From the NCBI GenBank assembly GCA_015680905.1, contig CM027377.1, positions 35,922,501 through 35,986,500 on the forward strand: a stretch of DNA of 64,000 nucleotides. The letters run 5' to 3'. This stretch comes from Coptis chinensis. Its lineage: Eukaryota; Streptophyta; Magnoliopsida; Ranunculales; Ranunculaceae. This document shows, one piece after another, positions 1 through 12,320 of this stretch (the stretch's first letter is position 1; each line of letters begins with the position of its first letter). A program made the position numbers and the translations under genes. The notes under the pieces were generated by a model. The model made no database searches and was not told the DNA's origin. It worked only from the letters and a program-made list of their open reading frames with translations.

Positions 1-859
1 ATATTTACGTACTGATTAAATGTTTATCATCTTATATTTGCAGAGTGTTAAACTTCACAACATATGCTTGCTTCCGTCTGCTAACTACTCTGAATTTTGG
101 ATGGCTAATGTGGACCTTTCCTCCATGAGGGCATAAGCACATGTACCAGATCAGTTACCTACCACAGTTACCTACCATACATATAACTTTAGAAGAAAAT
201 TACAATGACTATTCGGCCATGTCTTTTGTTATTTTGCATCTACACATGTATATGGTATTTAGTATCTTCTTATGACTTCTTTATTAACTACTGAGTTTGT
301 ACTCCGTCTCAAAAGCTTTAGTATATGTCGTTTTTACTCTGTCTCAATTTCCTTAACTGATCTTTATGTATACCATACGTATAAACATGTAGCACACGGT
401 AAATTTCACGCTCATCGAGCGTGCCCAAAATGCTAGTATCTTATAGGTAATACACTCATATAAATCCAACAATATTCCTCCATCAATTATAAATGCTCCA
501 CAAAAACTAGCAGCACAAAGGTAAACTTCATCAACATAATACCTATTTTTTAGGTAAATTAGTTTGTGCCATATACAATACTAATTACATACTAACTAAA
601 TTACATACGGATAAATACCTCTTCAAATATATTTATTCAAACAAAGACTAAAACTAGCGTATTCAATCGTTTTTTTTTTTTATTGAAGTTCTTTGAATAT
701 AAACCATTTTACATAATCCATTCAGACAAATGTAATATGTCATATTTTACATTACATAATTCTATCCCAATTTTCTTTCATAGCGTGCCCGTTTACTAGT
801 ATATATAATAATAATAAACTGCGTCCCAAAGTACAAAGTCAAAACAACAACAGTCTCTA
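1..859 (+). promoter_or_regulatory. Upstream region and probable promoter of the Nudix gene
   Basis: This AT-rich stretch holds no coding region that I can support. A TATA-like run (TATATATAAT) begins at about 800, roughly 60 bases before the start codon at 860. That spacing fits a short 5' leader starting near 830, which is an inference with no direct evidence for the transcription start. The rest is low-complexity plant intergenic DNA with poly-T runs. Confidence 0.35.
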
Positions 860-3800
860 ATGGCACTCTGCAACTCTTCCTTGTTCCAAACTAATAATAT
901 CAACTACTTCCCAAAACATCAAAATTATGCATACCCAAAATCTCCTTGTTTATCTCAGAGGACTAGTAGTTTCACATGGGAAGACGTTTTGAAAGTTTGT
1001 GTACCGTCAACTAATAATAATGATTCATTAGACCTTCATGGCTTCTTCCAAAGAATCCAAACGTGCAATCGTGCTTCTGTAAGCTAACATCCACTTGCAC
1101 TTTCTTTTATATTTTAGTTGACATTGATCTTTATAAGTTTACTTGTAGGAAAAGAAGATGGACTTCTTTCCATTTGTTATCGATAGCCAAGTCGTTGGAT
1201 ATATACATAAACAGTAAGCGCAAGTAGATAGATTTTCGGCTTCATTTTGTTTTGAGATTGAATTGGTTATGACGTTTTTTTTTGTTAACTTCAGGTTTTT
1301 TGCGGATAATTTGAGGGAGTTTAAGGATGTGTTTGTATTTGGAGAAGATAGTTTATTTGGTAGCAATGTAGTTACATTGAATCAATTACTTGAAACACCA
1401 GACGATAGGACGGAAGCGGTTGGATATGTGGTCAAATGCTTGGGTGAAGGTTTGATTCCAGGTATACGCAACGAGGTACTTCTTGCGCTCATTATGTAAT
1501 AAACGCAGTTTTCTTTGTGTTTGATCCAAGTGTCTGTTGAATTTTGTTATCAAAAATCCTGATTTCATCAAAGACACAACCCTTTATGTATCATGTGTTT
1601 GTATCATTGTTAATGTGAAGTACATATATACTCAGAAATTTCATGTTCCTTGGTATTTAGATATTTCCCTTTGTACTTGATAGAAGAAATGAAGAGGTAT
1701 TCCTGCTAATGTTTCTTGTCTTTATTGCTCAATGAATGAATTGATGATAGTTTGTGACTCCATCCCTATGTCAACTTGGGCATGGCTTGCTTTTATTCCA
1801 CATTGAATTATTTGAGAATTTGAAACACTTTGATTGCTTTCCATGACTAGAAGTTTCATCAAACAAAATTTCTGGTTAGATTAAAAAAACTTATCGTGGA
1901 TATCTTTTGTCGTTTAGAACTGTTCTTTTGTTATCTTCTGAGTGAAGCAATGACTCTTCCATGATGCTTGTAGTTACTACAATACCTCTGGTGGTACATT
2001 TTTTCTTACTGTATCAATCTCCTAGATCTTTTCTGGTGAATATTGTGGTGACACTGTTTCCTGTGCTCTAGAATACTTGATCACGCTGCTGGATAGTAAC
2101 CCAATTTTTTTTTGCAGTGATTGTCACTTCAACGTTGCCCCCCCCCCCACCCTCTTTTTAATTCGCTCTCTTTAAATAAGGTCTGACATTGCCTTTGCTC
2201 TCGTAGCCCTTGATACAATATTTGAAAATTTCCATGTTTTTGTTCCTCGACAGGGAATTACTATGCCCACAGCTGTGGATATGGTGTTGGGTGCTAGTGC
2301 TCCCAGTGAAACTTGTGATTACTACTATGAAATGAAGTTTTGAATGTTGGTCTGCTGCTTGAGCTATCATGTTAACCATTCCTAAATTTGAGAAACACAG
2401 TATACTGCAAAGTACCTCCTTCTTCGCATTCAGCTTTTCTTAACCTTGTGGCTTTCCTTCCAAAACGACCTCTCAGCAGTGGCGGTGAGCGGATCGAACC
2501 CTAGCTAGGGCTACTCCATAACCACCATGAGAGGAAGGGAGAGAGATGCAGTTATGTTGAATACCAAGATATATTTGGGCATTTACAACTATGGTCTTAA
2601 AAATGTCCTCGTTTTCTTACTGAGACTTGAGTGTGCAAGATTTTAGTCTTCTTTTATCATGTTTCCTTCCTTTATCCTTCACTATAAGAGCATCTTTGTT
2701 TCCTTCATTTTGCTAATTATTGGTTGTTTTCGTTTCAATCAGTTATACCCTGTAACATCATCATATGGGATGCCAGTATGTTTCTCGGTAGAGCGTGCAG
2801 CTGCTCCTTACTTCGGGATAAAGGTTGGTTAAGAAATCCATGAACTTCGATTGCAAAAACCAGAGTTTTGGAGGATGAAGTTATAATAGGGAAGCCAAGG
2901 CATTATGGACTATAGGAAAGTAAATATATTATGACATTGATTCCATTTATGTATTCCATTTTTGTTTTTATTTCTAAGAAAGCTGCTTTAAGTCCCCACA
3001 CATTTGCATTCAAAATTGTGCACTTCATATACCAAGGGAGCTTCTCTCAACCCGCATGTTAATTTTAGAGCATAAACAAACAGTAGAATTTATATAATTA
3101 TTTCTTTTTGGCTCAATACATACCAATTTATCTGTAATGCGGAATATGCTATTTGCTAGTCAAACTTGGATCCAACTTGCCAACTAGATCTTCATTTCAA
3201 TTTTCATTTAGAAGATAATACCATTATATACTTCACCTCGTTTGAAACTAAATCATTAGCTAATGGATACCCAAAAAAAAAAAACAGCATTATTCTGTGA
3301 AGGCCGGGAATTTCTTTTGGTCAGCACCTGGACTGCAATGTTTTCAAAGATTGTATTTAAGCTTCAAAGTTGGTGGTTACAGTGCTTTTGATCAATTGAG
3401 ATACTGTTTATTTTATGTTGGTGGTCAAGTGGAGTGCTTCTTTTTTCCTTTTTCTGTTAACAGGCTTATGGTGTTCATATGAATGGGTATGTCAATAAGG
3501 ATGGAGAAAAATTTCTGTGGGTAGGAAAGAGAAGTGAAGTGAAGCCCACTTATCCAGGGATGCTTGATCATTTAGTTGCTGGAGGTTTGGTATGTAATGG
3601 AGTTCATGTCTTCGTATTACTCTTTGTTCCTGCTCAGTGCTCGTGTAAATGATAATCCTGAATGTTTTGAGTGCATCATTGATTTTCGTTGATCGACATA
3701 TATTTTTTTAGCTAATATTGTAGATCTATTGCTACTTTGGTTATCGTATGTTTACATCTGTGATGGTGTACAAAGCCCACAAGATCGACAACGTTTGATA

Positions 3801-6515
3801 TACCGTACTCCTGATTTCCAGATATTTATCACAGATATCGGAATATCGGGCCAACATTTTCATATCAAGGTAAATTTGTGAAAATAGGTGGTAAAAGTAT
3901 ATCACCAGTATTTTTGGGTATATTGTGGTAGTTTAGGCCATGATGGTATATTGTGTTGGTTTTGAAGACACCCAAAGTCGAGAAAGTACACGTAGTGCCT
4001 AGTAGGAAGCTAGGTTACATTGACACGGGCACGTGTGTCGGTGTCCGACACGGATACGGGGTGTCGGATACGGCGAGCAGTTGAAGATCGACACGGGGAC
4101 ACGGATAAGAATAATTAATTAATTTTTTAATAATTATAAATTTATTAAATTAGATGGTAAATCAGAAATTCGAGGTAAATTAAATACAATATGTGTCCGT
4201 GTGTGTCCAACACGGATACGGACACGGACACGTGGATACGTATCCGACACAGATTTTTTTCAAAATATGGCGTGTCCATGTAACCTAGGTAGGAAGCTCT
4301 CTGGAGTCTGGAGGAATGATTTCTGCTTGGATGATGCCCCTCTACTATTCTGGGACTTTCCTGCAATATCAGAGTTTGTGCGGAAGTTTAGATATAACCT
4401 TTTTAAGGGCATTATGTAAAATAAAAGAAGGAACACCCTGCTGCAGGTCTGCAACTGATCTTTTTCAGACAGAATAAATAATAGTCCTGACTACTAAGCA
4501 TATGCTATTTGGGGAGATTGAGACCATTATGTCATTTAGATATTGCAAGACTTTATTATGTCTTGGGCAAAATTTGTAAAGAAGGTAAATGGCTGTCCTC
4601 AATATTCGGAACGTTAGATCCAAGGATGTCCCCATTACCAAGTTAGATAGAATCGAACAAGTAAATATATTTCGATTAGTTGATCCTGCACCGATAATCA
4701 CTTGTACTATCTAAGAGATGTGGGTCCACCACTCGGTGATTGATTTAGTTTAATACTTATTGCAGCACTTACCTGACTGAACCAGCTTTTTCTTTGCTTC
4801 TGGAATTTAATTAAATCAATATGACACAGTCAACTTCTTTATTTGTACATAGATAGAGGGGAGAATGAGTGAATCACTTAGCCACAGCTTCAAGGATGAA
4901 GATGGCTGAGGGATCCTTATTGTGAATGTGTGGTCTCGACAAAACTTCATGGATTCAAAGAATCCCTTGAAGGACCTTGAATGTGTGGAAACCAATTAAG
5001 TTCTCGACCTTGTTTCAGAATGTAGAAATTGTTAGTTATGTCAATCTGTTAACTAGACAAGTTCACTTGCAGCTTTTTAACCTATCGGAGTGTTGTAGGC
5101 TAAACGTCACTGTATTTGGTCTGAGCAAATATCTGTCTCAACTTACTTACAGAGAACTCATATCTAATTTGGCTATTGCAGCCGCACAATATCACATGTA
5201 AGGCAAATATCATGAAGGAATGTGAAGAGGAAGCAGGAATACCAAGATCTATCTCCAAATCGTATGTTTACTTCACCTTACTTAACTTTGATACAGTAGT
5301 TATAATATGATTTAGTTTGTAAGATTGAATGCATTATATTGTGGACCCTGTGATGGGCATGTTACCAGGGGTGGCTTTTGGTACTTTGATCTGTACCAGC
5401 CTCTATTAGACCCACGTCGCTTTTGATATAAATTGTTACATGACTCTTTAACAGCTTGGGGATTTTGATATCAGTTTTTAAGATCGCGGAGAGCACTTAG
5501 AGGTGATAGGTTTGATTCTTCAATCCACACATCCAGCAATATTGCTGTGGGGAAAAGTCATGGGTGCGTGCTGGCCCATGGGGTTTGTTACCTGAGAAGA
5601 TACGTTACTTTGACAGACATTGTTACACACCTCTAACATATGGGACTTCTAGAGAAAGTTGGCAGTGAAGAAATTCTCGAATGAAGATTATTCTGGTTTT
5701 TATCAAAATGATAATCCATCATATTAATATATGCATTTCTTCTACATTTTGCACTTTATATGCATGTTGGATGTTAATAGTAGGTAACTCTTGGCTGCTT
5801 GTCTTGCAGTGCTGTCTCAGTTGGTGCTGTTTCTTACATGGACATTGATGGGCCACGTTACAAGAGAGATGTTCTGTTCTGCTATGATTTAGAACTCTCT
5901 GATGAATTCATTCCCAGTAATCAAGGTAAGCATTGGAGTTGATTCTTTACATGGATGTTGTTGAGTCTATTGTGAACCTAAACCTTTCTACAGATTGCTG
6001 TTAACTGGTTATTTGCACTTCAGTTGCTTCCGAGGAATTAATTTTTAGCTTATCCACTGCATTGCAATTGCAGTGTAGCGTGAGACTGCATACCTTGTAA
6101 CTTGTTGGTGATCCGTTCAGCTTGATTCATTTGTCTGTTTGTTGCAGATGGAGAGGTGGGGAGTTTTAAGATGATCCCAGTAAATTGTGTCGCAAATATC
6201 ATACGGAGGACAGAATTTTTCAAGCCAAATTGTTGTCTGGTTATCATTGATTTCCTGATACGACATGGGTACGAACCTTCGTCCTATCAATCACCTTAAT
6301 TGCTCTCTTTTTTTTCGTCCGTATAATGCATAACTCAGCGAAATTTACTAGCCACTGGTGACTTAGCTTCGAACTGAATAAGACATTTGGTTATTCTAGC
6401 ATTCAAATAATCATTATTTCATTTTGTTTGTCTGGAAATTTGCAGATTCATAAGACCTGAACATCGTGGTTTCTTAACATTGCTTCAAAGCTTGAAGAAT
6501 GGAGATTGCTCTTAA
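860..6515 (+). CDS. Nudix hydrolase 20/24-like, plastid-type (DUF4743 plus Nudix domain), 9 exons
   Basis: The exons read through without a stop: 860-1078, 1149-1213, 1295-1475, 2743-2823, 3464-3589, 5182-5261, 5810-5925, 6148-6268 and 6446-6515. All introns are GT-AG. The product is 352 aa. Residues 1 to about 20 are Ser/Asn-rich and could be a plastid transit peptide. Residues ~20-150 form the DUF4743 region with the FTWEDVLK and LREF blocks. The Nudix box occupies 222-244, with the helix KECEEEAGI giving the metal-binding glutamates (E237, E240, E241). The usual Glu at box position 7 is Ile, which as I recall is also seen in this plant family (annotated as thiamine-pyrophosphokinase-related Nudix hydrolases). 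Family members hydrolyse nucleoside-diphosphate-type or damaged thiamine-diphosphate substrates; the exact substrate here cannot be told. The start is the first Met after the TATA-like box and gives the family's usual length. Confidence 0.9.
4010..4288. mobile_element. 279-bp MITE with 8-bp TSD (hAT-type) in Nudix intron 5
   Basis: The two ends form an 18-bp terminal inverted repeat, CTAGGTTACATTGACACG on the left and the same with one change (T to G) on the right. Each end is flanked by the 8-bp direct repeat GTAGGAAG (4002-4009 and 4289-4296). The interior is rich in GACACG/CGTGTC motifs that can fold back, and it carries no coding capacity. An 8-bp target duplication is typical of hAT-superfamily elements. 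It lies wholly within intron 5, so the splice sites are untouched. Confidence 0.85.
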
Positions 6516-7164
6516 ACACAGACGTTTTTGGTTGAGGAACATTTTTTTATTATTTATTGTTTTTATTAATTCTATGAACTGTAAGCACTTCAAATCTGTC
6601 TCCATCTTCTTGTTGAAGGATTACTTCTCAAGGGTGTAGAGAGATGGGATTTGCTTGTATGCTAGAACAGCAGCTCATTTCAAAAAGACGTATAAAAACT
6701 GAAACATACCCTTACAATGCAATGCACTTCAATTCTGACCGTCATATTGTGTTTATACTTCGGATGTTGTCATTATACCATAATAATATTGATATATAAC
6801 ATATAAGTCATGTCCTCACTTATAACGGATCTTTAATAAAGAAACTGTCGTTTGAATTCAGTTTTTATCTCGTGATTGTTAGTTTACTAAGATTAGAGTA
6901 GGCTAATTCGATATCCTCACTGTAAAACATTTCCACAGAAAATCAAGTATTCTTAATACCATGCTAGCAAGCCATAGGAGGAGTCGATTGCCACACCATA
7001 ATTCAGTCCAGAATCTGATATTGCCGCCATCAACAGAGTGGAGTCTTCATTTAAACATGCTAGTAAGCCAAATGGGGACTACCATGCCAGTGAGATTGTA
7101 CGAGTAGTTCTGTAGTTGGGCTAATATTGGGATTCTGGGCACCTTATAAAATGATCTCATGAGA
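6516..7164. other. 3' flank of the Nudix gene, no gene seen
   Basis: AT-rich sequence after the Nudix stop codon, which should contain the 3' UTR and polyadenylation region. I see no ORF, RNA gene or clear repeat in it. Confidence 0.4.
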
Positions 7165-7592
7165 GGAAGTCCAATGGAGAGTTGCTAAATTGGGCTGCTA
7201 AAAGGTGCCACATAGGCTTTTTAGCTTGTCTAACCAAATTTGGCACCCCAAAATCAAAAAACCAATCCAATCACGTTTTTTGTTTTGAAGTGTTAAATGA
7301 TACGGACGGCATAGTTTATTCCGTCCGTCTATTATTTTGTAACTTATGTTGATTTTTTTTTGGACGGACGACACAGTTTCTGCCGTCCGTCGAAATTTAA
7401 CACACGGACGGCAAAAACTATGCAGTCCGTCTCCCGAACTTATTATAACAGTTGCTATCGAAAGTCTTAACTTTGGCTGAGTTTTGAACTCTTTTCAAAT
7501 TTAAGAACTAGCAGTCCCATTAGAATGACATTTTTGTGGTTAGAGTGCTATATTTGCCTTTAGCAGCCCATATAACTTCCCATTGGACTTGC
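7165..7592. mobile_element. Inverted-repeat MITE (~428 bp)
   Basis: The ends match in inverted orientation over more than 30 bases with small gaps. The left end reads GGAAGTCCAATGG, then further in TGGGCTGCTAAA. The right end, reverse complemented, reads GCAAGTCCAATGG, then TGGGCTGCTAAA. The interior contains ACGGACGGCATAG followed by CCGTCCGTC, and related CCGTCCGTC copies, so it can form internal hairpins around 7309-7430. There is no coding capacity. A target-site duplication is not obvious, so the superfamily is unassigned. Confidence 0.7.
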
Positions 7593-7680
7593 TTTGATCT
7601 ATGAGCATCCTATAATGTGTGACTAACGAATGCTGACTGAGTGTGTGACGGTATCTTGTTTGAAAATCCATTGTACCTTA

Positions 7681-7767
7681 AGGGGGAATTGGGAGTGTAA
7701 AAGTCTAGTGGCTCTTATGTAGAGCCTAGGTGGAGGTGTAAATCTACACTTTCCATTGGAGATGTCC
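7681..7767. mobile_element. Very short Tourist-like MITE remnant (87 bp) with TTA TSD
   Basis: Two TTA triplets (7678-7680 and 7768-7770) bracket an 87-bp segment. Its right end, CCATTGGAGATGTCC, is the reverse complement of the GGGCATCTCCAATGG type end seen at 62457. The left end (AGGGGGAATTGGGAGTG) is degenerate. TTA target sites and GGG-starting ends point to PIF/Harbinger (Tourist) MITEs. The interior motif TAGGTGGAGGTGTAA also recurs near 62910. Confidence 0.55.
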
Positions 7768-7819
7768 TTACACCTCCATCGTAAACACACTGGTTATCCG
7801 ACTTTGCTCAAGGGCCATC

Positions 7820-7976
7820 TTATATACCTTATATTTACGCCTTCGGTCCTTCATGATATGCTTGAACACGTTATATTTACACCTTCGGTCCTACATGATA
7901 CGCTTGAACATTGAATTAAGCTAAAGTTGTTCCTATATGATACACTTGAACATTGAATTAAGCTAAAGTTGTTCTG
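7820..7976. repeat. Short tandem repeat array
   Basis: Three imperfect tandem units share the phrases CCTTCGGTCC, CATGATAYGCTTGAACA and ATTGAATTAAGCTAAAGTTGTTC. The first two units share the front part and the last two share the back part. There is no coding capacity. Confidence 0.7.
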
Positions 7977-8551
7977 ACTTCTGATGCTTGAGCAAATATC
8001 AACATATTGAGAGTTCTAATCAAGCTGTTAGCTTATCACAATCAACTTTCATTTCCTGTTGTCAATTCGGTGGAATCGCATGAAGCCATGAATACATGAT
8101 AATGTCTTACTACCATGTCGTAAGCTTTGATTCGTGCCAAAGCACATAATTCCGTTATTTAGTTTGTTGTTCATCGGTATGCAGCATAATTAACAATTAT
8201 AATTTGTTAGTAACGTAATAAAATGTTCCTAGCTCATTTCCAAATACTGTGTCGCTTTCCGTTGACATTTACGCACGTCGGCATTCCCATATATTTTGTA
8301 TCATTTATTCATTTTAGTCTATTTGACATAGCGAAGGGACCTGTGGTTATGGTGGCCCAAAATGGTGGAATAACCTGATGTTCTTTATATTGCAAAAAGA
8401 CAACCACCTCTAACGAGGTATACAAAACTGTTGAAGAAACCCTTATGCTATCAAAATAATTCAACACATTTGGGAATTCACTCGCAACCTGTTCATACTT
8501 CATGGAGTGAAGGCTAGTACAGACGCCCGTATGGTCAAACCAGTATCCCAG

Positions 8552-8916
8552 CGATGCGGAATAAACGAGAGATTTAGAAGAAAAAATGTGGAGATCTTCA
8601 AAAGGGGGAATAAATTTAAAAAAGAAAAAGATTGAATAAAATAATTGTAAAAGTTGAGGGAGAAAAATATAATAGATTTTGGAGATTTGATAATTTGATA
8701 ATTGATAATTGAATTAATGAACTAAACTACAATGACCTCTTTATATAGATAAGCCATACTTGATTAATAAGAAAACTAGACTTCTAAATCTAACCTAGAC
8801 TTCTAAAACTAATTAAACCCTAAATATTCCAAATTCTTAATAAGTAATTATTCTAAATTAAAAACAATAATATTAGCAACTAAAAAATTGTATCCTATGC
8901 TTGATGTCCTACATCA
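8552..8916 (-). repeat. 3' LTR of the gypsy element
   Basis: This 365-bp LTR matches 13776-14094 joined to 19344-19387. Its outermost base is C where the other LTR has T, so the terminal TG/CA dinucleotide is mutated at this end. Differences from the sister LTR in the first ~120 bases are nearly all transitions. Confidence 0.9.
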
Positions 8917-8999
8917 GGCTCCCCTTCTTGAAAAGAACACGACCTCGTGTTAATGTCCGGAATATGAGTATCTTCTTCACCATGAAATTGAAAGATGTC

Positions 9000-9900
9000 T
9001 TAGGCGTTGAATGTGTTGGAGATGCTAAAGGTAGGAGGATGATCAATCACATATGCATTATCATTGATTTTGTGTAGCATCTTGAAAGGACCATACTTCT
9101 TCATCTTTGTCTTGTTATAAGTTCTAGTAGGAAATCTTTCCTTGCGCAAATGAACTATTACATAATCACCTTCTGCAAAAGTCTTGAAACGACGGTGCTT
9201 GTCAGCATCTTTCTTGTATCTAGCATTAGAGGCTTGAAGCTTTTGACGAATTTCAGCATGCATTTATAAAGTTTCCTCTAGCATATGATCAGTTGAAATA
9301 TTAGACCTTGGAGCTTTGGGTAACACCACTAAATCAAGAACGTGATTAGGAACCGAATAATTTTTTTTGAAAAGGAGCCTTGCCAGTGATTTACGAAAGT
9401 ATTGTAAGCAAACTCCATTTGAGGCAGAAGAAGATCCCATTGTCTTGATTTTTCACCACAAGTAGCACGAATCAAATTTCCTAAAGATCTATTAACAACC
9501 TCTGTCTGCCATCAGTTTGGGGATATGATGAGATGTGGTGCTAAATTTCAGTGAAGTATTTAGCCTCATCCATAAGGTTTTCCAGAATTAACTCATGAAC
9601 TTGACATCACGATCAGAAACAATGGATTTTGGTACTCCATGAAGACGAACAATCTCTTTAAAGAAGAGAAAAGCAATATGAGAAGCATCAAAAGTCTTCT
9701 TACATGGAACAAAGTGTGCCATCTTAGAATATCGATCAACAACTACCATAACATAGTCAACACCAAGTTGAGTATGAGGAAGTCCCAAAACAAAATCCAT
9801 TGATAAATCAACCCAAGGAGTAGCTGGAATAGACAAAGGAGTGTAAAGACCAGTATTCTGAGAATGTCCCTTTGATTGCTAACAAACAAAACATATTCTA
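9000..9900 (-). pseudogene. Gypsy integrase, core and C-terminal part (broken)
   Basis: Minus-strand segments 9588-9836 and 9000-9263 encode the integrase core and tail. The core shows [13 protein letters not shown] (first catalytic Asp), [14 protein letters not shown] and IVSDRDVKF (second Asp). The tail has the basic DADKHRRF block, a GDYV strand and [17 protein letters not shown], as in chromovirus integrases. The segment between them (about 9264-9587), which should include the catalytic Glu, is interrupted by frame changes. It derives from the same polyprotein as the RT and RNase H to its right. Not functional as read. Confidence 0.85.
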
Positions 9901-9922
9901 ACAAACTTGTCAACATCCTTTT

Positions 9923-10741
9923 TCAAAGATATGATGGCCAGTAGTAACGTTCCTCAACCAAAGTAATGGTTTTGTCATGATCAAAGTGTCCACCAAGACC
10001 ACCTGCATGTAGCTCACGAACAATATGGTCACGTAAAGAACCTTGAGGAATACATAAATGATTACCCTTAAAGAGAAAGCCATATTGTATAAGGAAATCA
10101 TCGGTGCCAGATTGCATATTAGAGCATTTTTGCCACATAGGTTGAAAGTCTCCATCATCGACATACAAGTCCTTCAAATAGTCAAAGGCAGTGATCTCAT
10201 TACGAGTTGTAACAAGAAGATGAGCATAGCGGCTTAATGCATCACCAACCTTGTTGAGGTGGCCACTCTTATGCTTAATAGAGAATGTATACTTGTTAAT
10301 GCTGGAAAGCCAACGATCATGCATGCGATTGACTTTAGAAGAAGACTTCAAAAACTTAAAAGCTTGATGATCTGTGTTGAGAATAAACTCTCTATGAATC
10401 AAATAAGTGTGTCGGCGCCATTGTTTAAGAGTTTGGACAACAACAAACAAATCCAATTCATAATAAGTCGACCATTTCTTGCGCACATCAGAATTCTTTG
10501 TGCTGTAATAAGCAATAAGATGACCCTCGTGAGAAAGAACAACACCAATACCAAGTATATATAGAAGTATTACAATCAACCTCAAAAGGTTTATCAAAAT
10601 CTGGTAATGCCAGAACAGGAGCAGTACAAAACTTTTCCTTAAGAGGATTAAAGCTTTTAGCAGTAGCTTCATTCCATTGAAATCTATCTTGTTTCGAACA
10701 ATCTGTGAGAGGTGCAACAAGAGAACTAAAATTATGAACAA
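9923..10741 (-). pseudogene. Gypsy RNase H and integrase zinc-binding (H2C2) region
   Basis: A 272-residue open stretch. The first ~60 residues are out of the original frame. Then LIAYYSTKNSD, YYELDLFVVV, NTDHQAFKFL and DALSR mark the reverse-transcriptase-associated RNase H, with Glu and Asp catalytic positions visible. The C-terminal part (HAGGLGGHFDHDKTITLVEERYYWP) is the histidine half of the integrase zinc finger. The cysteine half continues in another frame at about 9880-9925. The frame shift near the start and the broken finger show decay. Confidence 0.85.
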
Positions 10742-10833
10742 AACACCGATAGAAGGTAGCTAATCCATGAAAATTTCTGACATCTTTTATAGAAATTGGA
10801 ATTGGCCAATCACGAATGACTTTGATCTTAGTA

Positions 10834-11635
10834 TCATCGACAAGGACACCTTAATTTATCAAATATCACATAACCCAAGAAAAGTACATGATTTGTCATG
10901 AATGCACACTTTTTCAAGTTTACATATAAGACATTTTCAAGAAGTACTTGCAGAACTTGGCGAATATGAGAAATATGATCATCAATACTATGACTAAATA
11001 TCAAAATGTCATCGAAATAAACAATAACAAATTTTCCAAGAAAAGGTTGCAGAACCTGATTCATGAGTCGCATGAAAGTGCTAGGAGCATTAGATAATCC
11101 AAATGGCATAACAATCCATTCATAAAGACCTTATCTTGTCTTAAAAGCTGTCTTCCATTCATCACCGTGATGGATACGAATAAGATGATAGCCACTACGA
11201 AGATCAATCTTAGTAAAAACCACAGAACCAGATAGCATATCAATCATGTCATCAATGCGAGGAATGGGAAACCGATAAGGTATAGTTATGCGGTTCAATG
11301 CTCGACAATCAATACACATATGCCATCTTCCATCCTTCTTAGAAACTAAGAAAGTCGGGCAAGCACAAGGACTCTTGCTTGGACGAATAAACCCTTTTTG
11401 TAACAAATATTCAAACTTGCCCTTGAAGAATATTATTTTCACTAGGGCTTAATCGGTAATGAGGAAGATTGGGTAAACTAGCACCCGGTATCAAATCAAT
11501 GTTATGCTGAATATCTCTCATAGGTGGTAAACAATTCGGCAACTCATTGGGAAATAAATAACTAAACTCAGATATCAAAGGTTGTACCTTAGGAGGAATT
11601 TCCACGTACTGGAGGCTTTGCAGCTTCATGTGCAC
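10834..11635 (-). pseudogene. Gypsy reverse transcriptase (broken in three frames)
   Basis: Three overlapping minus-strand frames (11411-11635, 11131-11442, 10834-11109) make up the reverse transcriptase. Motifs in order are [50 protein letters not shown] (in two parts), [35 protein letters not shown] and the catalytic YFDD (11008-11019). YFDDIL with LFLGYVI is typical of Ty3/gypsy. Two frameshifts separate the pieces. Confidence 0.9.
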
Positions 11636-11924
11636 TAAGAGAATGATGGAGTAGATGCTTGCGGATGTAAAGATTTTAGAATAGTAGCAACCAAAGCTTG
11701 TGTCTGAGCATCACTTTGTGAATGAGCAAGAGTATAGAACGAGACGGTCGCATTAGAAACTTTGCACCATCCTTACAAAAGGAGTAAGTATTCTCAAAGC
11801 CATTATGCACAACACGAACATCATATTGCCAAGGTTATTCAAGAAGTAAGTGAGTAGCAGTCATAGGCACAACATCACAAATAATAGAATCAGCATAATT
11901 GCCAAAAGAAAATTCAACAAGGCA

Positions 11925-12320
11925 TTAATGGGTTACCTTAGAAGAACAATTATCTGTTATCCAACCAATAGAATATGGCTTAGGATGGAGAGTAACAGAT
12001 AACTGAAGTTTTTCAACCAAACCACAAGAAACGAAATTTTCGCTACTCCCACTGTCAACAATTAAATTGCAAACATTGTCTTTAATGAAGCACTTAGAGC
12101 GGAAAATATTGTGCATGCCTTTGTGATGGAGAAGGTTGCACAAGTAACAAAGGACGACAAATAGCAAGTATGGGATCACCGTCAACTTCATTAATCTCAT
12201 AAGTTGTATCTTGATCGATTTGCTCATTAGAAAAATCATCATCTTGTTCACAATCGAGTTCAGTGTCACGCTCCACATAACTAACAACATTGGGCAGAAG
12301 TGTGAGTAGTATCTCCACAC
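11925..12320 (-). pseudogene. Gypsy aspartic protease region
   Basis: The motif DSGSSENF (12034-12057) within VCNLIVDSGSSENFVSCGLV is the retroviral-type aspartic protease active site (D-S-G). It is the usual variant in plant Ty3/gypsy elements, where DSGS replaces DTG. The frame opens after the gag frame and overlaps it in a different phase, so at least one frameshift separates gag from protease. Positions 11640-11925 continue the protease-RT linker but are too broken to translate in one frame. Confidence 0.8.

Noticed and set aside
5480-5630. Possible SINE in Nudix intron 6 (GGTTTGATTC B-box-like motif)
   Set aside because: No A-box at the right distance and no poly-A/poly-T tail with a target duplication.
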